From the NCBI GenBank assembly GCA_041742255.1, contig JBGSIZ010000186.1, forward strand, positions 1 to 8,365: a stretch of DNA of 8,365 nucleotides, read 5' to 3'. The stretch comes from JBGSIZ01 sp041742255 (lineage in GTDB: Bacteria; Pseudomonadota; Alphaproteobacteria; Rhodobacterales; Rhodobacteraceae). Under the pieces are notes generated by a model that saw nothing but the letters and a program-made list of their open reading frames with translations, was not told where the DNA came from and made no database searches. Shown one piece after another: positions 1 through 5,314 of the stretch. Numbering within the stretch: the stretch's first letter is position 1; each line of letters opens with the position of its first letter. The translations under genes and the position numbers were made by a program.

Positions 1-182
1 CGACCCATTCGGCCTTTGCGCTGCTGTGCGACAGCCCGGCACAGGTGGACGCGGTGGCGGGGGCTGTGGCGGACGCAGGGCACACCGTGCCGGTGCCACC
101 ATGGGACGCGTTCTGGGGGCAACGCTATGCGACGGTCAGCGACCCGGACGGCACGAGGATCGACCTTTTCGCGCCGCTTTAA
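1..182 (+). CDS. VOC (glyoxalase/PhnB-like) family protein, C-terminal part only
   Basis: The gene enters from beyond the left edge. The first complete codon is at position 3 and the TAA stop is at 180-182, leaving 59 residues. The visible part has the look of the last beta-alpha-beta-beta module of a vicinal-oxygen-chelate protein: a small-residue helix (AQVDAVAGAVADAGH), then a loop with PPWDAFWGQRY, and a closing VSDPDGTRIDLFAPL. The 'WGxRYATVxDPDGxxIDLF' arrangement is usual at the end of PhnB/glyoxalase-like VOC proteins, where the last strand often carries a metal-ligand acidic residue (here probably the D of IDLF). The substrate cannot be told from this fragment; VOC members include lyases, dioxygenases and antibiotic-binding proteins. 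Its stop codon overlaps the stop of the minus-strand pilin-like gene. The family call is fairly sure, the function unknown. Confidence 0.75.
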   Translation, partial: THSAFALLCDSPAQVDAVAGAVADAGHTVPVPPWDAFWGQRYATVSDPDGTRIDLFAPL

Positions 183-418
183 TCGCCCGCGCCGGATGGG
201 GGCGGCGCAGGCGGATCGGACCAGTCGAATTCAAGGTTTGCAATCGTGTTGGCGACCCGGTCCGACAACGCCATGACGCCCTCGGACACACTGTCCATGA
301 CAGCCAGACCCATGGTCACAGCCAATGCTGTGCCCACCACCCAATCCACAGTGGCGGCACCGCTTTCATCGGCGTGAAAGGCGCGCAAACGCGCGCAAAG
401 GCGGGTCAGGATCATCAT
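179..418 (-). CDS. Small Flp/TadE-like pilin-type membrane protein (79 aa)
   Basis: The frame encodes a short basic N-terminus (MMILTRLCARLRAF), then ADESGAATVDWVV, one hydrophobic segment at about residues 27-44, an amphipathic stretch (SEGVMALSDRVANTIANLEFDW) and a Pro-rich tail (DPPAPPPSGAGD). This is the layout of class III (Flp, type IVb) prepilins, which a TadV/FppA-type peptidase cleaves after Gly in a G/xxxxE-Y/F motif. Here the putative site is G20/AATVDW, with Asp for the usual +5 Glu and Trp at +6, so processing is an inference. No tad genes are in the window. The gene lies 56 nt downstream of suhB on the same strand and may share its transcript. Two adjacent ATGs (418 and 415) are possible starts. 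The frame stays open upstream to 529, but that start lies inside suhB and would put a long hydrophilic extension ahead of the pilin-like leader. No strong Shine-Dalgarno sequence was seen. It may be an Flp-pilin relative rather than a true pilus subunit. Confidence 0.7.
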   Translation of the reverse strand: MMILTRLCARLRAFHADESGAATVDWVVGTALAVTMGLAVMDSVSEGVMALSDRVANTIANLEFDWSDPPAPPPSGAGD

Positions 419-474
419 GCCCGCGCGATACCCGGTCACTATGGCAAGAATTTGGCACCCCTGCCCGGATCGCG

Positions 475-1263
475 TCAGGCGGCGCGGATCACCTTGGCAA
501 ACTGTGCAAAAATTTCGGAATTGGCGCAAATCACCTCGCCATCGGCGATGATGTCGCCATCGGCGCGCAACGGCTCAACAAACCCGCCGGCTTCGCGCAC
601 GATGATCAATCCGGCGGCCATGTCCCATGAATTCAACCGACGTTCCCAGAACCCGTCATAGCGGCCCGCGGCGACATACGCGAGGTCAAGGGCGGCCGCC
701 CCGAACCTGCGCACACCGGCACAGGCGGGCAACAGACGACCCAGATCGCGGATGGTCAGCGGTAGATCGGCGCGGCCCGCAAACGGCAGACCCGTGGCGA
801 ACAAACATTCGATCATCTTGGACCGGGCAGACACCCGCAGACGGCTTTCGTTCAACCACGCGCCCTGGCCTTTTTCGGCCCAGAACAGCTCGTCCTTGAC
901 AGGGTCATAGATGACGCCAGCCACGACTTGGCCCTTGTGTTCCAGCGCGATGGACACGGCCCAATGGGGCAAACCATGCAGGAAATTCGTGGTGCCATCC
1001 AACGGGTCCACGATCCAGCGGCGGGTCGGGTCTTCGCCTTCGATGACGCCGTCTTCCTCGCCCACAAACCCATAGGTCGGGCGGGCGGCCATCAGGTCTT
1101 CGCGGATGGTCTGTTCGGCCTGTTTGTCAGCGCGGGACACGAAATCGCCGGGGCCTTTGGTGGACACCTGCAACTGTTCGACCTCGCCAAAATCCTTGAG
1201 CAGTTGGCGACCGGCCTTGCGGGCGGTCTTGATCATCACGTTCAGGTTGGCACTTGCGGGCAT
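475..1263 (-). CDS. suhB: Inositol-monophosphatase family protein (SuhB-type), 262 aa
   Basis: This is a Mg-dependent, Li-sensitive-type phosphatase of the FIG superfamily, expected to hydrolyse myo-inositol-1-phosphate or related sugar and nucleotide monophosphates in the cytosol. In E. coli, SuhB also has a separate role in ribosomal RNA antitermination; whether this protein does is not visible. The family signatures are all present: VSRAD (42-46), GEED (68-71), the metal-binding motif WIVDPLDGTTNF (83-94, ligands E69, D86, D89), and the C-terminal motif SWDMAAG (212-218, D214) followed by EAGG. The length of 262 aa is normal. The ATG at 1263 is chosen because GGAGG lies 5 nt upstream and homology begins there. 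An in-frame ATG at 1362 would add 33 low-complexity Ala/Pro-rich residues and lies at the presumed -35 box. The gene is divergent from the GGDEF/EAL gene and upstream of the pilin-like gene. The true substrate is uncertain, as this family also includes histidinol-phosphate and PAP phosphatases. Confidence 0.93.
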   Translation of the reverse strand: MPASANLNVMIKTARKAGRQLLKDFGEVEQLQVSTKGPGDFVSRADKQAEQTIREDLMAARPTYGFVGEEDGVIEGEDPTRRWIVDPLDGTTNFLHGLPHWAVSIALEHKGQVVAGVIYDPVKDELFWAEKGQGAWLNESRLRVSARSKMIECLFATGLPFAGRADLPLTIRDLGRLLPACAGVRRFGAAALDLAYVAAGRYDGFWERRLNSWDMAAGLIIVREAGGFVEPLRADGDIIADGEVICANSEIFAQFAKVIRAA

Positions 1264-1268
1264 CGGGG

Positions 1269-1273
1269 CCTCC
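1269..1273 (-). promoter_or_regulatory. Ribosome binding site of suhB
   Basis: Read on the minus strand this is GGAGG, followed by CCCCG and the ATG at 1263. It is the strongest Shine-Dalgarno sequence in the window, and it decides the start against the upstream in-frame ATG at 1362. Confidence 0.8.
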
Positions 1274-1333
1274 GGTCGGGCGGGTTTGGGCAGAAGCGGT
1301 GCGGCGGCAGACAAGGGCACCAGACAGGCCGCG

Positions 1334-1362
1334 CGTATAGGCGCTTGACCGCGCCGGGGCAA
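1334..1362 (-). promoter_or_regulatory. Candidate sigma70-type promoter for suhB
   Basis: On the minus strand TTGCCC (1362-1357) is followed after exactly 17 bp by TATACG (1339-1334). Each hexamer matches the sigma70 consensus at 4 of 6 positions. A transcript would begin near 1327 and give a leader of roughly 64 nt before the suhB ATG. The local GC content is high, so chance matches are possible. No comparably good box was found for the divergent plus-strand gene; the nearest AT-rich stretch there is TTGTTAACACTTTCTTTGG at 1414-1432. Confidence 0.35.
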
Positions 1363-1474
1363 GGCCGGGGTTTTTGGGCGGCTGCCCCTCGCCCGGTCCG
1401 CATGGTTTGCGACTTGTTAACACTTTCTTTGGAAAGGCGGTCTAGACCGATAGGGGGTGTGAAATGTTGGGGTC

Positions 1475-3415
1475 ATGAAGTTTTCACTGGACGAACTTCG
1501 GTATCAGACACGGTTTGTCCTTCAGCTGGAAAGCCGGGACATGCCCAAACGGCTGGCGTCCGCGGTGATGATGCTGGGCGTCTGCGCCTTTGCGGGGTTC
1601 GGTCAGGCGGCGCTGTGGGTCGGGGTGGTGATCGGGGCGATCGAACTTCTGGCCTATCACGCGCGGCGGCACCTGCCGGTTCTGGACCGGGACATGACGG
1701 CGGGCTACATCGCGTGGATCTGGGTGCAAAACAGCATTTCGGTGATGGCCTACCTGTCGCCGTCCTATTTTCTCGCGCAACATTCCTCGACGGCGATGCT
1801 GCTGGCGGCGATGTTGTGGACGTTCGGGGTCATCGTCCACATCAGCAATTCCTTTGCATCCCTGCCGCTTTACAACTGGACGCTGATGGTGCCGTCGCTC
1901 GGCATGACGGTCGCGCTCATTGTTGAGGCGGGACAGTCCAGCTATGCGCCCTCGACGTCGGGGGAATGGATCGTGACGGTGGCGCTGCTTGGGGTTTATG
2001 GAGCCAACACCTTTGAAACGCTGACAAAACAAAAGGATACGCAAGCGGCGCTCGATCTTGCACGACAAGAGGCGACCGTGCGGCTCCGGGCGCTGGAATA
2101 CGTTTCGCGGCATGACAACCTCACGGGGCTCCTGAACCGGGCGGCCTTTGACGACGAACTGGGGCGGATGCTGTCGGACAAACCGCTGCCGCAGCCGGTG
2201 GCGGTTTACATCATAGATCTGGACGGGTTCAAACCGATCAACGACAGCTACGGACATTCGGCGGGGGATGCGGTGTTGCGCACGGTGGCGGACCGGTTGC
2301 GCGTCCTGATGCAGGGTCAGGGGCTGGTGGCGCGGCTGGGGGGGGATGAATTCGCCATCGCCATTCCCGGTCGCGAGGCCGAAGGCGTGGTCCTGCGCAT
2401 GGCGGGGCTGTTCACACAGGAAATCGAGCTGCCCATCGACTGGCAGAACAAATCGCTGCGGATCGCGGCCAGCATCGGGGTGGCGGTCACCCGTCTGGCC
2501 GGACGCAGCGTCGAGGCAATGTGCAGCGGGGCCGACCGGGCGATGTATCGGGCCAAGGCCGACAGCGAGGTCAAGGCGCTGTTGTTCGACCCCGCCCATT
2601 ATGACCGCACGCCCAGTCTGGAGGACCGGCAGCGGATCATCGACGCTTTTCGCAACGGCGATATCCGGCCCTATTACCAACCCAAGGTGGTGCTGGGCAC
2701 GCTGCAAACCTGCGGGTTTGAGGCGCTCGCGCGGTGGGTCAATCCGGACGGCACCATCCTGCCCCCGGCGCAATTCATCCCCCGGATCAACGAATTGGGG
2801 CTACAGGGGGAATTTCTGGCACACATGACGCAACAGGTGCTGCGCGATGTGCAGGACATGGTGGACCAGGGGCTGGATCCCGGCGAGGTGTCAGTGAACC
2901 TGCCCGAAATCGCGCTGGCCACCCACACGGGCCGCGAAGAACTGGACCAGCTTCTGGCGCGCTACCCTCGGGCGCGGCCCCATATCACGCTGGAAATCAC
3001 CGAAGATGTGTTCATCGCGCGGGCGGCGGACATGATCCAGAACTCGATCGCGCATTTCCGGCGGGCGGGGCAGCGCATATCGCTGGATGATTTCGGGACC
3101 GGGTTCGCGTCGTTCCAACACCTTCGGCAGCTTGACTTTGACGAACTGAAAATCGACGCGAGCTTTGTCGCCGACCTCGCCCACGACCGGTCGGCGCGGA
3201 TTCTGGTGGCGGGATTCCTGTCGATGGCGGCAGGGCTTGGGGTGGCAGTGATCGCCGAAGGCATCGAAACCACGCAACAACTGGCGTTCCTGCGGCGCAC
3301 CGGGTGCCTTGTGGGTCAGGGGTTCCTGTTCGGCCACGCGCTTCCGCTTGAAGAAACCAAGGTGCGGTTGATGACCGAACAATCAGGCGGGGCAATGGGC
3401 AGCGGGGCCGCATAA
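1475..3415 (+). CDS. Membrane-anchored GGDEF-EAL protein (cyclic-di-GMP synthesis/degradation), 646 aa
   Basis: The N-terminal 180 residues form about six hydrophobic segments (roughly 27-44, 45-62, 76-94, 105-123, 134-152, 165-180) with no signature I recognise. A likely helical linker (183-212) follows, then GGDEF and EAL domains in the cytoplasm. The GGDEF domain (about 212-372) opens with SRHDNLTGLLNR, has the metal-binding IIDLDGF (D248) with INDSYGH, an intact RLGGDEF (287-293) and SIGVA. The allosteric inhibitory RxxD five residues before GGDEF is absent (GQGL, 281-284). The EAL domain (about 385-635) has YQPK, FEALARW (E416), SVNLP (N475), LEITE (E507), LDDFGTGF (D538/D539), LKID (K559), AEGIE (E595) and GQGFLFG (Q615), so all usual catalytic and metal residues of active phosphodiesterases appear present. 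Both activities are therefore possible; many hybrids favour one. The start is the ATG at 1475, preceded only by a weak GGGG. The gene converges with metR across 10 nt. Confidence 0.95.
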   Translation: MKFSLDELRYQTRFVLQLESRDMPKRLASAVMMLGVCAFAGFGQAALWVGVVIGAIELLAYHARRHLPVLDRDMTAGYIAWIWVQNSISVMAYLSPSYFLAQHSSTAMLLAAMLWTFGVIVHISNSFASLPLYNWTLMVPSLGMTVALIVEAGQSSYAPSTSGEWIVTVALLGVYGANTFETLTKQKDTQAALDLARQEATVRLRALEYVSRHDNLTGLLNRAAFDDELGRMLSDKPLPQPVAVYIIDLDGFKPINDSYGHSAGDAVLRTVADRLRVLMQGQGLVARLGGDEFAIAIPGREAEGVVLRMAGLFTQEIELPIDWQNKSLRIAASIGVAVTRLAGRSVEAMCSGADRAMYRAKADSEVKALLFDPAHYDRTPSLEDRQRIIDAFRNGDIRPYYQPKVVLGTLQTCGFEALARWVNPDGTILPPAQFIPRINELGLQGEFLAHMTQQVLRDVQDMVDQGLDPGEVSVNLPEIALATHTGREELDQLLARYPRARPHITLEITEDVFIARAADMIQNSIAHFRRAGQRISLDDFGTGFASFQHLRQLDFDELKIDASFVADLAHDRSARILVAGFLSMAAGLGVAVIAEGIETTQQLAFLRRTGCLVGQGFLFGHALPLEETKVRLMTEQSGGAMGSGAA

Positions 3416-3425
3416 ACCGGGGCGG

Positions 3426-4340
3426 CTATCCGCGCTGCAACTTGACCGCTTCCTGCCGGGCCAACCGGGTGAAATGAGCCATGAACGGGCGCTGCGTGTC
3501 CTCCTCGCGGGTGGCGGCATACATCCGTTTGGTGACCCCCGTCTTGCCCCCAAACGACAGGGGCCGGGTGACATAATCGGTCGATGTCTTGACCTGCCGG
3601 ACAACCCAGTCGGGCAACACCGTCACCCCCCGGTTTGACGCCACCAGCATCAGGATAACGGCGGTCAATTCCACTTGCCGGATCGCGGCAGGCTCCACCT
3701 TGGCCGGGGTCAGCAATTGGGTGAACACATCCAGCCGGGCGCGGTCCACCGGATAGGTGATCAGCGTTTCCCCCCGGAAATCCTCGGCTACGATCACCGA
3801 TTTTGCGGCCAACGGATGCTGGGACGACGCCACGAACACCGGTTCATAGTCGAACAGGGGGGTAAACTGCACCTCTGGCAGGTCCTCGGGGTCGGACGAC
3901 ACCACCAGATCAACCTCCTCCTTGCGCAAGGCGGGAAGGGCGTCAAACGCCAGTCCGGGGCGGATATCGACATCAATCTCGGGCCAGGCCTTGCGGAACT
4001 GTTCCAACACCGGGAACAGCCATTCAAAACAGGCGTGGCATTCAATAGCGATGTGCAACCGGCCCGCGCGGCCACTCACCAGCCCTTCAAATTCTGCCTC
4101 CAGCGCGGCAACCTGCGGCAAAATCCGCTCGGCCGCGGCCAGCAATTTCAATCCGGCCGCCGACAGGCGCAGCGGCTTGGACCGGCGCACGAACAAATCC
4201 ACCCGCGCCTGATCCTCGATCCCCTTGATCTGATGGCTCAGCGCGGATTGGGTCATGCCCAGCAATTCAGCGGCGCGGGCCAACCCGCCAGTGTCGTGAA
4301 TGGCCTTGATCGTGCGCAGATGGCGAAACTCGATATGCAT
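3426..4340 (-). CDS. metR: LysR-type transcriptional regulator MetR, 304 aa
   Basis: In enterobacteria MetR controls methionine genes (metE, metH, metF) with homocysteine as effector. The N-terminal winged helix-turn-helix begins MHIEFRHLRTI, with the helix-turn-helix region at about 17-42 (GGLARAAELLG..QSALSHQIKG) and the LysR-typical LFVRRSKPLRLS after it. The periplasmic-binding-like effector domain starts near residue 91 and has IECHACFEWLFPVL (99-112), matching the ECHSC-WLTPAL segment I recall from E. coli MetR. FDYEPVFV, HPLAAK, YPVDRARLDVF and VLPDWVV match the same protein. Length is close to E. coli MetR (317 aa). Possible ATGs lie at 4364, 4361, 4346 and 4340. I chose 4340 because the family usually begins at MHIEF and the upstream starts would run into the putative operator and -10 box; none has a good ribosome site, so the start is uncertain by up to 8 codons. 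Divergent metF strongly supports the assignment. Confidence 0.93.
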   Translation of the reverse strand: MHIEFRHLRTIKAIHDTGGLARAAELLGMTQSALSHQIKGIEDQARVDLFVRRSKPLRLSAAGLKLLAAAERILPQVAALEAEFEGLVSGRAGRLHIAIECHACFEWLFPVLEQFRKAWPEIDVDIRPGLAFDALPALRKEEVDLVVSSDPEDLPEVQFTPLFDYEPVFVASSQHPLAAKSVIVAEDFRGETLITYPVDRARLDVFTQLLTPAKVEPAAIRQVELTAVILMLVASNRGVTVLPDWVVRQVKTSTDYVTRPLSFGGKTGVTKRMYAATREEDTQRPFMAHFTRLARQEAVKLQRG

Positions 4341-4347
4341 GGCCATG

Positions 4348-4360
4348 TGAATGAAACTCA
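4348..4360. promoter_or_regulatory. Putative MetR binding site 1 (metR-proximal)
   Basis: TGAATGAAACTCA fits TGAA-N5-CTCA, one base from the enterobacterial MetR consensus TGAA-N5-TTCA. It lies just upstream of the metR start, where a bound regulator could repress its own gene. The identical half-site pattern recurs 31 bp away. The match is seen in the sequence; MetR binding is inferred, because the alphaproteobacterial consensus may differ. Confidence 0.5.
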
Positions 4361-4365
4361 TCATA
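4360..4365 (-). promoter_or_regulatory. Candidate -10 box of metR
   Basis: On the minus strand TATGAT matches the sigma70 -10 consensus at 5 of 6 positions. A poor -35 candidate (GAGACA, 4 of 6) lies about 19 bp upstream. Transcription would start near 4353, just ahead of the ATG at 4340. If real, the upstream ATGs at 4361 and 4364 would lie in the promoter rather than the gene. Confidence 0.3.
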
Positions 4366-4381
4366 GTGGTGAAAGTTATGA
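4361..4381. repeat. Interrupted dyad TCATA-N11-TATGA, LysR-type box
   Basis: A perfect 5-bp inverted repeat with an 11-bp spacer sits in the middle of the metR-metF intergenic region, between the two TGAA-N5-CTCA copies. LysR-type regulators commonly recognise interrupted dyads built around T-N11-A, so this could be a recognition or activation site. Short dyads of this size also arise by chance. Confidence 0.35.
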
Positions 4382-4391
4382 ATTTGTCTCA
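4379..4391. promoter_or_regulatory. Putative MetR binding site 2 (metF-proximal)
   Basis: TGAATTTGTCTCA fits the same TGAA-N5-CTCA pattern as the copy at 4348-4360, and both are followed shortly by CAT. It ends 47 bp before the metF ATG, a sensible place for an activator near a promoter. No convincing -35/-10 pair for metF was seen downstream of it, as expected if the promoter depends on an activator. Binding is inferred. Confidence 0.5.
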
Positions 4392-4427
4392 CATCGGTTT
4401 TTCCGGCACAAGGGCATCAACCAAACC

Positions 4428-4432
4428 AGAGG
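4428..4432 (+). promoter_or_regulatory. Ribosome binding site of metF
   Basis: AGAGG lies 6 nt before the ATG at 4439, a normal Shine-Dalgarno sequence and spacing. Because an out-of-frame ATG lies only 5 nt upstream (4434), this spacing helps fix the metF start. Confidence 0.6.
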
Positions 4433-4438
4433 CATGTC

Positions 4439-5305
4439 ATGACCCGTCCCACCGTTTCCTTCGAATTCTTCCCGCCCAAATCGCTCGAAGGGTCGTTCCG
4501 GCTGTGGGATTGCGTGACCACGCTGGCCCCATTGGCACCGGAATTCGTGTCGGTGACCTACGGGGCAGGCGGCACCACCCGGCAACTGACGCACGAGGCG
4601 GTGACGACGATCCACAAAACCACCGGCCTGCGGGTCGCGGCGCACCTGACCTGCGTGGACGCCACACGGGCCGACACGCTCGCCATCGCCGACAGCTATG
4701 CGGCGGCGGGGGTCACGGACATCGTGGCACTGCGCGGCGACGCGCCCAAGGGGGCGACGAAATTCACGGCGCATCCGGACGGGTTCGCGTCGTCGGTGGA
4801 CCTGATCGCGGCGCTGGCGGACACGGGCAAATTCACCTTGCGGGTCGGGGCCTATCCCGAAACCCACCCAGAGGCCGCGAATGCCGCCGCCGACATCGAC
4901 TTTCTCAAACGCAAGATTGACGCGGGTGCCTCGGCGGCCCTGACGCAGTTTTTCTTTGAGGCCGATACGTTCTTCCGGTTCCGCGATGCCTGCGTGGCGG
5001 CCGGGATCACCGCACCGATCATCCCCGGCATCCTGCCGGTGGAAAACTGGTCCGGGGCGCGGGCCTTTGCCAACCGCTGCGGCACCTCGATCCCGGCAAC
5101 GCTGGCCCAAGGGTTCGACAATGCACAGCGGGACGGGGTTGCAGACCTTTATGCCACCGCCGTGGCCACGCAGCTGTGCGACAACCTGTTGCAAGGCGGG
5201 GTGGACCACCTGCATTTCTACACACTCAACAGACCCGAACTGACCCGGGATGTGTGTCACGCGCTGGGGATCACGCCCAAGGTGCGGTTGCAAAACGTCG
5301 CCTGA
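4439..5305 (+). CDS. metF: 5,10-methylenetetrahydrofolate reductase, 288 aa
   Basis: MetF reduces 5,10-methylene-THF to 5-methyl-THF with bound FAD, in the cytosol, providing the methyl group for methionine synthase. The (beta/alpha)8 family motifs occur in order: FEFFPPKS (8-15, with E9 corresponding to the E. coli catalytic Glu), SVTYGAGG (38-45), HLTC (69-72), LRGD (98-101, Asp near the FAD N1 position), GAYPETHP (137-144), KRKIDAGA (157-164), TQFFF (169-173), PGILP (196-200) and the terminal HFYTLNR. The length is typical of bacterial MetF (about 290-300 aa), without the C-terminal regulatory domain of eukaryotic enzymes. A good ribosome site precedes the ATG. It is divergent from metR across 98 bp containing two MetR-like sites, which suggests homocysteine-responsive control. 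No methionine synthase gene lies in the window. It converges with the DUF2235 gene across 9 nt. Confidence 0.97.
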   Translation: MTRPTVSFEFFPPKSLEGSFRLWDCVTTLAPLAPEFVSVTYGAGGTTRQLTHEAVTTIHKTTGLRVAAHLTCVDATRADTLAIADSYAAAGVTDIVALRGDAPKGATKFTAHPDGFASSVDLIAALADTGKFTLRVGAYPETHPEAANAAADIDFLKRKIDAGASAALTQFFFEADTFFRFRDACVAAGITAPIIPGILPVENWSGARAFANRCGTSIPATLAQGFDNAQRDGVADLYATAVATQLCDNLLQGGVDHLHFYTLNRPELTRDVCHALGITPKVRLQNVA

Positions 5306-5311
5306 CAGGCG
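5299..5311. terminator. Short perfect hairpin over the metF stop codon; weak bidirectional terminator candidate
   Basis: CGCCTGACAGGCG is a perfect inverted repeat with a single central base, able to form a 5-bp stem with a 3-nt loop. It spans the metF TGA and reaches to within 4 nt of the stop of the convergent DUF2235 gene. There is no U-run on either side, so it is not a standard intrinsic terminator. It could pause polymerase or protect a 3' end, or be incidental. Confidence 0.3.
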
Positions 5312-5314
5312 GGG

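Noticed and set aside
425..470. Own promoter for the pilin-like gene, including a sigma54-like GG...GC arrangement
   Set aside because: The GG-to-GC spacing is 12 instead of 10 and no -35/-10 pair with acceptable spacing was found, so co-transcription with suhB is the simpler view.
26..661. Plus-strand open frame of 211 codons spanning the VOC end, the pilin-like gene and the suhB end
   Set aside because: It runs across three better-supported genes in other frames or strands and has no recognisable motif.
1264..1362. 33-residue N-terminal extension of SuhB from the ATG at 1362
   Set aside because: The extension is Ala/Pro/Arg-rich, lies over the presumed promoter, and the inner ATG has a strong GGAGG at correct spacing.
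1484..2773. Minus-strand open frame of 429 codons opposite the GGDEF-EAL gene
   Set aside because: Arg/His/Pro/Gln-rich translation without any domain; it is a shadow of a well-supported gene.
3407..3426. Hairpin GCCGC-N10-GCGGC between the GGDEF-EAL and metR genes as a terminator
   Set aside because: The stem is only 5 bp, the loop is 10 nt and there is no U-run; such repeats are common by chance at this GC content.
4392..4438. SAM or SAH riboswitch in the metF leader
   Set aside because: The space between the putative MetR site and the start is under 50 nt, and I see no paired helices or conserved core of the SAM-I, SAM-II, SAM-V or SAH classes.
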